A stretch of 64,000 bases of DNA from Promethearchaeota archaeon (GTDB lineage Archaea; Asgardarchaeota; Lokiarchaeia; Sigyniarchaeales; SOKP01). Each line of letters opens with the position of its first letter. Position 1 is the first letter of the stretch. The stretch is from assembly GCA_011364975.1 (NCBI GenBank), contig RDOE01000002.1:37188-101187 (forward strand), in the 5' to 3' direction. Positions 1-8,743 of this stretch are shown here, piece after piece. The position numbers were made by a program, and so were the translations under genes. The notes under the pieces were generated by a model. The model did not search any database and had not been told where the DNA came from. It saw nothing but the letters and a program-made list of their open reading frames with translations.

Positions 1-1
1 A

Positions 2-313
2 ATTCCAGATGATGATGTTAAAACCAAAACCCCTGAACCTAAAGTAATTCAGGAAGGGAAAAAGATTTCAGTCTACTTCATGTCAACTATAGGTCCAGGT
101 GAAAAAAAGCAAAAACTGTTAATTAACACGGGAAATAAGGTTGGTGATGTAAAAGAAACCGCTGCAAATTTGTTTGGTTTAGATCCTGCTGACTTTCATT
201 TATCCTCGAGTGGGGTTACGATGGATGAAAATTCAAGCTTAAACGATTATAATATAGCTGATGGAGATGATATTCTTTTGATTCCGGCAAGCACCGCGGG
301 ATTAAAATGTTAA
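2..313 (+). CDS. Ubiquitin-like beta-grasp protein (Ubl1), 5' truncated by window edge
   Basis: The frame stays open upstream of the ATG at 80 to the window edge (IPDDDVKTKTPEPKVIQEGKKISVYF-MSTIGPGEKK...), matching the N-terminal extension and first strand of the paralogue at 2171. LDPADFHLSSSGVTMDENSSLNDYNIADGDDILLI aligns with ubiquitin [36 protein letters not shown]. Ends ...STAGLKC. Confidence 0.85.
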   Translation: MPDDDVKTKTPEPKVIQEGKKISVYFMSTIGPGEKKQKLLINTGNKVGDVKETAANLFGLDPADFHLSSSGVTMDENSSLNDYNIADGDDILLIPASTAGLKC

Positions 314-330
314 TTAAATTTATAAAATAA

Positions 331-1152
331 TTAGCTTTTTCCATTAATTTTTTTTCTGGTAGGAATTAGAGCTAATTCATCATCATCTTCAATATTGTAG
401 TCAATAATTTTTAAATCATCATCTAACAAGATTCCTCCAGAGGAAATTAGAAAACCATCTGGATTATAATCAAATAAAACACCTATTTTCTGTTTGATTA
501 TATTTATCAATTCCGATGTATCAATTATCATTATTTTCGTTTTCTCACCAGGTTCAATTAATGATCGAACATAAACACGTATTTTCTCATCAATTTCAAC
601 AATTCTTTTTGGTGGGGTATAATTTATAGGATCGTCTGTGACACTTCTGTTTTTTATCATAGTTTCAATTAGTTGAATTCTCTCATCAGGATCGAAGTAT
701 AATAATTCTCTAATGAAAAAAATTTTATCCATTTTTGAAAGTCCCAATAGGTTTATTTTCTCTAAATCTTCTTTTTTAAATACAGAAAAGATATAGTCAT
801 TAATTTTTGGAATATCTTCAAATGATTCATTTGAATCAGCATAACTATCAATTAAAGGATTTGCCTCAAAGTAGTCTTCAATAAATTGATTAGCTAGATT
901 TTTTAATGATTTCTTTTGAGGTTGATATTTTTGTTGAGGTAGCGCTTTTTTCTTTCCTAAAAACTTATATGAGCTCTCTTTTGACTGAATAATGGTATAA
1001 GCAGTACTAGTAGATAATACAGCTACACTACTAATAGTTAAAAAGAGATATAAAGGAATACTCTCTACCCTCGAAAGGAACAATATTATATAAATACAAG
1101 TTACAACAATGTAGAGAGTTATTAAACCAAATGCTCTATTTTTATTTCTCAT
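331..1152 (-). CDS. Membrane-anchored protein with C-terminal ubiquitin-like domain
   Basis: N-terminal hydrophobic segments (about 2 TM), charged linker, C-terminal IRVYVRSLIEPGEKTKIMIIDTSELINIIKQKIGVLFDYNPDGFLISSGGILLDDDLKIIDYNIEDDDELALIP, co-linear with the two neighbouring Ubls. Lacks the terminal -AG. Confidence 0.75.
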   Translation of the reverse strand: MRNKNRAFGLITLYIVVTCIYIILFLSRVESIPLYLFLTISSVAVLSTSTAYTIIQSKESSYKFLGKKKALPQQKYQPQKKSLKNLANQFIEDYFEANPLIDSYADSNESFEDIPKINDYIFSVFKKEDLEKINLLGLSKMDKIFFIRELLYFDPDERIQLIETMIKNRSVTDDPINYTPPKRIVEIDEKIRVYVRSLIEPGEKTKIMIIDTSELINIIKQKIGVLFDYNPDGFLISSGGILLDDDLKIIDYNIEDDDELALIPTRKKINGKS

Positions 1153-1233
1153 AATTTTTATACTATTATTCTAAATTTCTAATGTATTATTCAAAATTTA
1201 AATTCCATTGGTATAAATCTGAAATTTTATAAC

Positions 1234-1905
1234 CTACTCACCCACAATAGAGTTCATTATTTTTGTATATTTCTCAGTATCTAATCTAAATAATATTCTT
1301 TTATTATCTTTTTCAACCTTTATAATCCTTAATTTATGAAGAATTTTAAGATACTTTTTAATTGTATTGTAATTCTTCTTTAAATTCTTCGCTAATTGGG
1401 TAGCTTTTAAGCTATTTTCTTCTTTTAACATAAATTCGATTATTTCTTGGATAATTACTTGTTTTAAATAATAAGATAACTCGTCGTATTCGGGATTTGA
1501 CTCATAGTGAAAGATTATTCTTTGATTATCAATTTTTTTTGATCTAGTAAATCCAAATTTTTCTAAGCAAGATAAATGCCATAATACTTGATTGCTACCA
1601 ATATTTATCGCTTTCATAATTTCATTGATATTGGCAGGTTGTTTCTTGATATAATTATAAATTTCATTTCTGATTGGATGTTCGATAATATTATTTTTCA
1701 TTAATTTAGTTCCTGGTATTAGGATTCTTTTTTTAATTAGTTTTTTTATAATTTTTTCAATACTATTTTTATTCAAATTTGGGTTAAATTTCACCCTATT
1801 ATTTATATAAACAACAATATCCTCAATTGAAAAAAATGGCTTCTTTTTTAAATACTCCTTTATTAGATCACAAACAATAGCTTGAAGGGTATCAGAAGAG
1901 CTCAT
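1234..1905 (-). CDS. Multi winged-helix DNA-binding (ArsR/MarR-like) protein
   Basis: wHTH patterns such as PANINEIMKAINIGSNQVLWHLSCLEKFGFTRSKKIDNQRIIFHY and LKATQLAKNLKKNYNTIKKYLKILHKLRIIKVEKDNKRILFRL. Confidence 0.65.
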   Translation of the reverse strand: MSSSDTLQAIVCDLIKEYLKKKPFFSIEDIVVYINNRVKFNPNLNKNSIEKIIKKLIKKRILIPGTKLMKNNIIEHPIRNEIYNYIKKQPANINEIMKAINIGSNQVLWHLSCLEKFGFTRSKKIDNQRIIFHYESNPEYDELSYYLKQVIIQEIIEFMLKEENSLKATQLAKNLKKNYNTIKKYLKILHKLRIIKVEKDNKRILFRLDTEKYTKIMNSIVGE

Positions 1906-2170
1906 AAACTTTAATTTTTTTTTGTTAAAATACCTTGATTTTTAAACTAAATCTTCTTTCTAAACAGTATTTCCAATAATTATATATTAATAAGCCTACA
2001 CTCAATTTATAAATATATTTTCCTAAGAATGCTTTTGAAACTTTAGTACTTATTTGAGAAATTTTTAATATTTCAAATTCATTCCAAATGGTTTTTTAAT
2101 ATCAGATTTGCGTGTTATTATTAAAAAATAAAATAAAATTAATATTTAAAAATATAAGAATGTGATTTGA

Positions 2171-2503
2171 ATGAGTTTTGACAACGATTTTGATGAAGAA
2201 TTAGAGCCTGTTAAATCTAAAACTCCATCAAGTAAAACACCCACAACAGGTAAAAAGTTGACTTTATACTTTATGTCAACTATTGGTCCTGGTGAAAAGA
2301 AAGAGAAATTAACAGTGAATGACGCTAACCGTGTAAGTGATATCAAACAAACATTAGGAAATTTATTTGGACTCGATCCTGATGAATTTCACCTTTCATC
2401 TGGTGGAGTAACTATGGATGAAAGTAATCAACTAAAAGATTATAATGTTAATGATGGCGATGATATCCTTCTGATCCCAGCGAGTACTGCGGGATACTTT
2501 TAA
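2171..2503 (+). CDS. Ubiquitin-like beta-grasp protein (Ubl2)
   Basis: Paralogue of Ubl1 (MSTIGPGEKK...DFHLSSGGVTMDE...DYNVNDGDDILLIPASTAGYF) with an N-terminal low-complexity extension. Sits directly upstream of the E1-like gene. Confidence 0.88.
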   Translation: MSFDNDFDEELEPVKSKTPSSKTPTTGKKLTLYFMSTIGPGEKKEKLTVNDANRVSDIKQTLGNLFGLDPDEFHLSSGGVTMDESNQLKDYNVNDGDDILLIPASTAGYF

Positions 2504-2578
2504 ATAATTCTTTTCATAAAATCTAATATAAGGGCATTAAGCCCTTTAATTTTTTTATTTTTTTGATTAACATTTAAG

Positions 2579-3811
2579 GTGATAATATTGGATAAGGATT
2601 CAGATTTTTTTGCAAAAGGAATGTCAGCGGAAGAGAGAGATCTGTATGATCGCCAATTTCGTTTAGAAGGATGGTCTCAGAAATTGGTAAAAAACTCGAG
2701 AGTCTTAATAGCAGGTGTTGGTGGATTAGGTTGTGAAATTGCAAAAAATCTAGCGATGTTAGGAGTAGGTCATTTAGATCTTGTTGATTTAGACATTATT
2801 GAGCATTCTAATTTAAATCGTCAAATTTTATTTACAGGCGCTAAGTTAGGGGCACCAAAAGCAATTGTCGCGGCTCAAAAATTAACCGAGATTAATCCAA
2901 ATATTGTTGTGAAAGGATATCATTCTTCTTTAGAACGGTTAGACCCTGCTTTATACTATGCTGCTGATGTTATTATTGGAGGCCTTGATTCAATGAATGC
3001 CCGCTTGAATTTAAATGCTCAGTGTATACGCTTTAGAAAGCCGTTTGTAGATGGTGGAGTATCTGGTTATCATGGGCATATGTATTCGATCTTTCCTTAT
3101 CAAAATGCTTGTTATGAATGTAATCCACTTCCAGTATCGGAAAGTGATGAAATGGCGGCCTGTACTGTAGTAGGGGTTCCTCGAAAACGTATTCATTGTC
3201 TTTTTAAAGGAGATATGGCCTTTAAAGAAAAATTTGATAGAGATCCAAATCCAAAAAATATAACAGATATTGAATTTATTCAAAAAGTTGCAAATGAATT
3301 AGTAAATAAACATAATTTCTTACCAGAATATACAATAGATGATATTGTTAAAATCATTAATCGCCACGATCCTGGGATCATCACGATTAATGCGGTAATA
3401 TCTGCTTTAGAATCTCATGAGGCTGTTAAAATATTGCATTGGAAAAAAGGTCATAAGGGTTTAGGACACCCTATTGCGAGTTATGTAATATTTAATGCAA
3501 TGACAATGAAACTTTATCACATAGAAAAGAAGAGAAATCCAGAATGTTCTCAATGTGGTAAAAATACAAGGCGTGTGGTCATAAAGATGAGAGCTCAATC
3601 ACCATGTTTGAATATAATTCGAACATTAAAAAAGAATGGGTTTGAATTAGAGCCTGAATTTGAACCAGTTCTAACCCTGCAAGATTATAATGATATCTTG
3701 GTTTTAGATTTAGAGCAGAGTTTGATTGAGAATGGTTTGAGGAATTACGAATTTTTAACTGTTGCAGGGTTTAAGGGTGGAGAAATTTATGTTACCTTAA
3801 AATTAATTTAA
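2579..3811 (+). CDS. E1-like ubiquitin-activating enzyme (ThiF/UBA fold)
   Basis: LYDRQFRLEGW (E1 YxRQ), GVGGLGCEIAKNLAMLGVG Rossmann loop, DLDIIEHSNLNRQ, CYEC...CSQC Zn ligands, and MAACTVVGVPRKRIHCLF resembling the UBA2/UBA3 catalytic CTxxxxPxxxIHC. GTG start called; an ATG at about 2621 is possible. Confidence 0.93.
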   Translation: MIILDKDSDFFAKGMSAEERDLYDRQFRLEGWSQKLVKNSRVLIAGVGGLGCEIAKNLAMLGVGHLDLVDLDIIEHSNLNRQILFTGAKLGAPKAIVAAQKLTEINPNIVVKGYHSSLERLDPALYYAADVIIGGLDSMNARLNLNAQCIRFRKPFVDGGVSGYHGHMYSIFPYQNACYECNPLPVSESDEMAACTVVGVPRKRIHCLFKGDMAFKEKFDRDPNPKNITDIEFIQKVANELVNKHNFLPEYTIDDIVKIINRHDPGIITINAVISALESHEAVKILHWKKGHKGLGHPIASYVIFNAMTMKLYHIEKKRNPECSQCGKNTRRVVIKMRAQSPCLNIIRTLKKNGFELEPEFEPVLTLQDYNDILVLDLEQSLIENGLRNYEFLTVAGFKGGEIYVTLKLI

Positions 3812-3903
3812 AGTTTAATTTAAAAATGATTGGTATCTAAAATTTATCAATAAAAGAAAAGTATGATAAAAAAATTATAATTATAATAAAAAAGGTTAAG
3901 AAA

Positions 3904-4431
3904 ATGAGTATAAGAAGTAGTCGGATTTCTCAAGATTTTGCAGGATTAAAAAAGTTACTCAAGGATGGTACTATTATTCAATTAAAACCTTTTAATCCAA
4001 AAAAGAAAAGCATTGATCATTTAGCAATTACGCTCAAAGGACCTAAAAATACAGCATATGCAGGAGGCTTGTTTAAATTGGAGATGAGTTTCCCTGCTCA
4101 ATATCCTAAGCAACCACCATTTGTAAGAATGCACACTCCGATATGGCATCCAAATTTTTGGCCAAAACCAAATGAATATAAGGGACAGAGAAATATTTGT
4201 TTAGCATTAGTGGATCCTTCTTTAGCAGGTAAAAAAGGAGGATGGAGTCCTTCAAAAACTGCTGTCACCATTGTTCAAGCCATAATTGCTATGTTAAATA
4301 CCAGTGGTAAATATGTAAATCCTACTGATGTGTTTAATAAGAAAGCTGCAATGGAAATGATGAAAGATCCAAAGTTTTTCGATAAAAAGGTTAAAAATTT
4401 AGTAAAGAAGTATGCAAAGGATAAATGGTGA
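3904..4431 (+). CDS. E2-like ubiquitin-conjugating enzyme (UBC fold)
   Basis: GGLFKLEMSFPAQYPKQPPFVRMHTPIWHPNF...GQRNICLALVDPSLAGKKGGWSPSKTAVTIVQAIIAML: YPxxPP, HPN, catalytic Cys in NICL, WSPxxT. Confidence 0.93.
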   Translation: MSIRSSRISQDFAGLKKLLKDGTIIQLKPFNPKKKSIDHLAITLKGPKNTAYAGGLFKLEMSFPAQYPKQPPFVRMHTPIWHPNFWPKPNEYKGQRNICLALVDPSLAGKKGGWSPSKTAVTIVQAIIAMLNTSGKYVNPTDVFNKKAAMEMMKDPKFFDKKVKNLVKKYAKDKW

Positions 4432-4437
4432 ATCTAA

Positions 4438-5259
4438 ATGAATGAAGATGATAAGATTAGTATCTCGATTAAGGAAGCAGTTAAGCAAAAAATTAAAGAG
4501 AAAATTAAAAAAGAATTACTTGAAGAGATATATAATGAACTAAAGTTAGAAGAAGAATTAGAGGAAGAAATAACATTTGAGTTAATAGATACCAAACCGT
4601 TAGAACACTCAGAAAGTATTAAGGAAAAACTCGAACCCATTCCTATGGTGCCAGTAAAAACTACCGCTAATAGTGATAAAATTAAAGCACAAATTGTGAT
4701 AACTGTTAAAGCTGTTCTAAAGATCGCAAGTCATTCTTTAAAGTACGCTCACTCTAAAATTCCACGAGAAGATTGGGTTGAAGTGATCGGCTTGTTGGCA
4801 GGAAAATACGATAACGCAAAGGGAGTGTTATATGTTGAAGATGCTTATCCTATGGGTCATGGCACAGCTGTCTACGCAGAGATTAATGTTGAAAGGAATC
4901 GAAAGTCTGGTCATGAACGAGCGTATGAAGAAATTATCAAAAAGGGGTTATTCATTTGTGGATGGTATCATTCTCATCCTTCCTATGGTTGTTTTATGTC
5001 TAGAGAAGATTTAGGAACTCAAGCACGGTATCAAAAGTTATGGGATAAAGCTATAGCTTTAGTTATAGATCCATATCAAATTAATGGATTATCATTAGGA
5101 TTTGAAATATATCGTGCAAATTTTAAAACTAAAAAATGGTTTTCGGTACCTTTTGACATCAAGGGGTACTTAGACGTAAAAATGTTACCTGAGATATTAG
5201 ACTTTATGAATCCAATAATTGAGGGAAGAGCAGCCTATTTAGAATATGATGAAGAATAA
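4438..5259 (+). CDS. JAB1/MPN/Mov34 (JAMM) metalloprotease, Rpn11-like deconjugase
   Basis: EVIGLLAG...GWYHSHPSYGCFMSREDLGTQ: complete JAMM motif (E, HxHP, S, D). Charged N-terminal extension. Confidence 0.93.
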   Translation: MNEDDKISISIKEAVKQKIKEKIKKELLEEIYNELKLEEELEEEITFELIDTKPLEHSESIKEKLEPIPMVPVKTTANSDKIKAQIVITVKAVLKIASHSLKYAHSKIPREDWVEVIGLLAGKYDNAKGVLYVEDAYPMGHGTAVYAEINVERNRKSGHERAYEEIIKKGLFICGWYHSHPSYGCFMSREDLGTQARYQKLWDKAIALVIDPYQINGLSLGFEIYRANFKTKKWFSVPFDIKGYLDVKMLPEILDFMNPIIEGRAAYLEYDEE

Positions 5260-5288
5260 TTTTTGAGTTGAAAGGGGTTAATTAAATC

Positions 5289-6485
5289 ATGGTAAAAAAG
5301 AAGGGAATAGCAATAATATTTATTCTATTTCTCCTAATAGGACTTATCCATGGTTTAATTTCAATTTCACTAAATATTTCTTTAACCTGGATATTAATTG
5401 GATTGTGGATAATAGTTTCCTTAAAAATTATAGAAAATATAAGAAGACATCGCGAGTTTAATTCTCCTCATAATACTGCCTTTTTTGTTGTAATCCCTTT
5501 ATTCATGGGGATTTTTTATTCCATTTGGGGGTATTTTACGGGTATTTTTGGAGAAAATCTTATCGAAGGTTCGAATCTTTATTTTAGTGGTTGGAGTCTT
5601 ATTTTTGGATTTCCTTATGTAACATATGGTTCCTACTCATTATATCGTTGCTTTAAGAAATATAATGTTATTTATTTTGGGGCAAAATCTATAAAAGCTA
5701 AGACTTTTGGATTTATTTTAGCTTTTGTGGTACTTAGCTTTATTATAACTTATTGGATAATATTTTATTCAATATTTGATTATTTTGAGACAATATTAAT
5801 ACCACTTCATTTGTCGTTAAATCTTAATCTTTTAATATTATTTATTAGTTCTATTTTAATATTAACTATATTTGGATTTTTTGCTTCACAGAGAACCCTA
5901 CCTGCATTAACTAATGATTATATAGAACAACGAACGAGAAAAATAAATTCTTTAGCGAATGCTTCACCGTCATCTTTGCCCAGAACTCAGAGACGACAAG
6001 TAACAAATAGACACTCAATCCAAACGCCCTCCAGTAAAACTGAAACTATTGCTTCAAGAACTCGAACTAATTCATCAAGAACTACTCCAACCTCTCAAAG
6101 AAAGACTCAAAGGACCAAGATAACTTATAAAACGAATTCAACAAGAAAAACCTCTGGAACATCACAAAATCGAGGAAAAAAAATGCGAAATTTAGATATA
6201 TACAAACCTATAGCAGCATTACTTTCACCAGAAGATTTTAAATGTATTTTCTGCTTTAAATTACCAAAACTCCCCGAAGATAGAAGTAGAGGTATCATTT
6301 TATGCCCAAATTGTAAATATCCTGCACATGCAGATGAGTTCAAAGATTGGGTAAGAACTTCGAATCTCTGTTCAAGATGCAGTACACCAATTTCCTCTAG
6401 CTTCAGAAACAATCCTAAAATTATTAGCGTAAAAAATTATATGGTAATTTATAAATACTTTTTAAACAAGAAAAATAAAAAATAG
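5289..6485 (+). CDS. Multi-pass membrane protein with C-terminal RING-like zinc finger (candidate E3)
   Basis: Several hydrophobic helices, an R/S/T-rich linker, then CIFC-x16-CPNC-x4-H-x13-CSRC resembling prokaryotic RING fingers. Last gene of the Ub-like cluster. Confidence 0.72.
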   Translation: MVKKKGIAIIFILFLLIGLIHGLISISLNISLTWILIGLWIIVSLKIIENIRRHREFNSPHNTAFFVVIPLFMGIFYSIWGYFTGIFGENLIEGSNLYFSGWSLIFGFPYVTYGSYSLYRCFKKYNVIYFGAKSIKAKTFGFILAFVVLSFIITYWIIFYSIFDYFETILIPLHLSLNLNLLILFISSILILTIFGFFASQRTLPALTNDYIEQRTRKINSLANASPSSLPRTQRRQVTNRHSIQTPSSKTETIASRTRTNSSRTTPTSQRKTQRTKITYKTNSTRKTSGTSQNRGKKMRNLDIYKPIAALLSPEDFKCIFCFKLPKLPEDRSRGIILCPNCKYPAHADEFKDWVRTSNLCSRCSTPISSSFRNNPKIISVKNYMVIYKYFLNKKNKK

Positions 6486-6504
6486 ATGTATGTCCTACTA
6501 AAAT

Positions 6505-7401
6505 TTAGTGGGGCAATTTTACGCTTTTGGTTAATTCTCCTATTGTAGTTTCTAATTCAGAGTATACGTTATGGGGGTGAATCGACTCATAACTTTCAAT
6601 TTTAAAAATTATTTTAAAATTGTCTTCTAAATTGGGAAAATTGCGTAAAATGAAATTTTTTGCCATTTCTCTTATAACATCCTCAGCAAATAGAGGCTTT
6701 AAATGAGCAGTTCTCACTAATTTTGCCTCTTCAGGTCGCTTTAAGACTGATTGCATTTTCCCACTCATTGATTCTTCGATTACATCAATTATATCTAAAA
6801 CATCAATTTTATGGTGGTTTAAATCTTTGATTTGCACAATAATTGTTCCCAATGATCTCTGATTATGAGAACTAAAAGGTAAAATATTTAGCAATTTTTT
6901 GACGATCTCAGGTGACAAGTCGATATCTTTTCTATTTTTAATGATTTCCTCAGCATATTCCTGGCTCATTTCCTTTGCACAAGGGCATACAGTCATTCCT
7001 AAAGCGCTCGCTCCGATATAATAATTGAAATCAACACTCTGATCTTCTTTCTTTATTGCTTTAACAGATGAACTTATATCATATGCCTTTTGAATAGTTC
7101 GTTGTTGGTCATCCTTAGCTAACACAATTATCTTTCCTTCAAGATTTACATGCACTTTTTCTGTATAAGGATGTTTTTCAAGCAATTTCCTAGCTATTCT
7201 ATCTCCAACCGCCTCAACTGAAGGTGTTGATTTAAAAATTACCTCATTAATTATCTCTTCAATTGTTTCTGAAGTTCTCGACATATGAATTCCTCTTTGT
7301 TGAGCAGGAAGGGAAATTAAAGCAGAAATTTTAGGATAAAAAGAATATTTTTTATTCTGTTGAACGATATCAACCTTTTTTTCAACACCTACAATACCCA
7401 C
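6505..7401 (-). CDS. mptA: GTP cyclohydrolase MptA / FolE2-type
   Basis: SLPAQQRGIHMSRTSETIEEI, SALGMTVCPCAKEMSQEYAEE, SSHNQRSLGTIIVQ: COG1469 hallmarks. Confidence 0.88.
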   Translation of the reverse strand: MGIVGVEKKVDIVQQNKKYSFYPKISALISLPAQQRGIHMSRTSETIEEIINEVIFKSTPSVEAVGDRIARKLLEKHPYTEKVHVNLEGKIIVLAKDDQQRTIQKAYDISSSVKAIKKEDQSVDFNYYIGASALGMTVCPCAKEMSQEYAEEIIKNRKDIDLSPEIVKKLLNILPFSSHNQRSLGTIIVQIKDLNHHKIDVLDIIDVIEESMSGKMQSVLKRPEEAKLVRTAHLKPLFAEDVIREMAKNFILRNFPNLEDNFKIIFKIESYESIHPHNVYSELETTIGELTKSVKLPH

Positions 7402-7570
7402 TTTATCAATTGATATATCAATAATGGACCCTGAATCTTGTAAATCTTTTTTAAATTGATGAATTCATAACCACCGATTTTTTCTCTATTTATAAAGATA
7501 TCTCAATTTTTATAATATATATTCGATTATATTATTTTTTGAAATAATAGAAAAAGAATTGTAGTAACTC

Positions 7571-8743
7571 ATGTCTAATTTAATAATTAAGAGTGATTTT
7601 GGGTTTATAGGTGAGGATTTAGAGCTAAAAGCAGAGATATCCATCACCATCAACGAAAAAGGAAGGATTAAAGATATAGATTGTAAAGATATAGGGGATT
7701 CAAACAACATAAAGTATAATGAAAATTCCTCGTTAATCATTCCTGGATTAATTAACTCTCACATTCATATTGGTGATAGCTTTGCGAGAGAATTAGGATA
7801 TAATAAACATTTAATTGATGTTGTTGCGCCACCAAATGGATTAAAACATAAACTTTTGAATATAGTTGACAGAAATCTTATGATAAAAGGTATAAAAACA
7901 GCTATAGCTGAAATGTTATCATATGGAATTACATTTTTCATTGATTATCGGGAAAATGGTTTGGATGGTATTAAGATACTTCAAGAAGCTCTTAAAGACA
8001 CTTCCATTAGAAGGATGATACTAGGAAGACCGAATTATGATAAAGAGTTAGAAACGATATATAAGGAAGCCGATGGAGTAGGGTTTGCAAGTTATAATCA
8101 TGTGTCAAATAAAATCAGAGAGAAACTTAAACTAATAAAAAAGACAATTCCTGGAAAAATTATATCTTGTCATGATGGTGAATTAGAAAGAAATGAGGAA
8201 TTATTCGATAAATTAGTTAACGATAGGTTAATTAATGTTATAATCCATGGTACTCATTATAATGAGCAAGATTTAGAGGCAATAAAACAAAGAGCCATTT
8301 CATTGGTATTATGCCCTAGAAGTAATGGATATTTTGGATTGGGATTTCCTCCGATTTCCCAAATTATTAGGCTGCGTATTCCAATAAGCATAGGAACTGA
8401 TAATGTGATGGTAAACAACCTTGATTTATTCGAAGAATTACGTTATTTATATCGGATATACAGGGTATTAGATAAGGATAAAAAAAATCCACTCTTACCA
8501 TCCAGAGAACTACTAAAAATGATTACTATTAATGCCGCGAGAAATTTCAAAATAGAGGAAGATCATGGTTCCATATCCAAAGGTAAGTTTGCAGATTTTT
8601 TTAAGGTAAATCTAGCTGCAACTAACTTTTACAGCATTTATACAAATACAGCGCATTTCTGTGACTTATTAGTTCAAAGATTAAAGTCAAATAACATTAG
8701 CAAAGTATATATTGGAGGTAAGACGGTTTATGAAAGAGATTGA
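7571..8743 (+). CDS. Amidohydrolase-family (cytosine/chlorohydrolase-like) deaminase
   Basis: IIPGLINSHIHIGDSF (HxH), ISCHDGE, GTHYNE, ISIGTDNVM, NAARNF...GSISKGKFADF. Confidence 0.82.
   Translation: MSNLIIKSDFGFIGEDLELKAEISITINEKGRIKDIDCKDIGDSNNIKYNENSSLIIPGLINSHIHIGDSFARELGYNKHLIDVVAPPNGLKHKLLNIVDRNLMIKGIKTAIAEMLSYGITFFIDYRENGLDGIKILQEALKDTSIRRMILGRPNYDKELETIYKEADGVGFASYNHVSNKIREKLKLIKKTIPGKIISCHDGELERNEELFDKLVNDRLINVIIHGTHYNEQDLEAIKQRAISLVLCPRSNGYFGLGFPPISQIIRLRIPISIGTDNVMVNNLDLFEELRYLYRIYRVLDKDKKNPLLPSRELLKMITINAARNFKIEEDHGSISKGKFADFFKVNLAATNFYSIYTNTAHFCDLLVQRLKSNNISKVYIGGKTVYERD

Noticed and set aside
2146-2346. 66-aa minus-strand ORF
   Set aside because: Antisense to the clearly coding Ubl2; no recognisable motif.
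3011-3283. 90-aa minus-strand ORF inside E1
   Set aside because: Antisense shadow of a strongly conserved E1 coding region.
4434-4640. 68-aa Ser-rich minus ORF
   Set aside because: Antisense of the Lys/Glu-rich JAMM N-terminus; compositional artefact.
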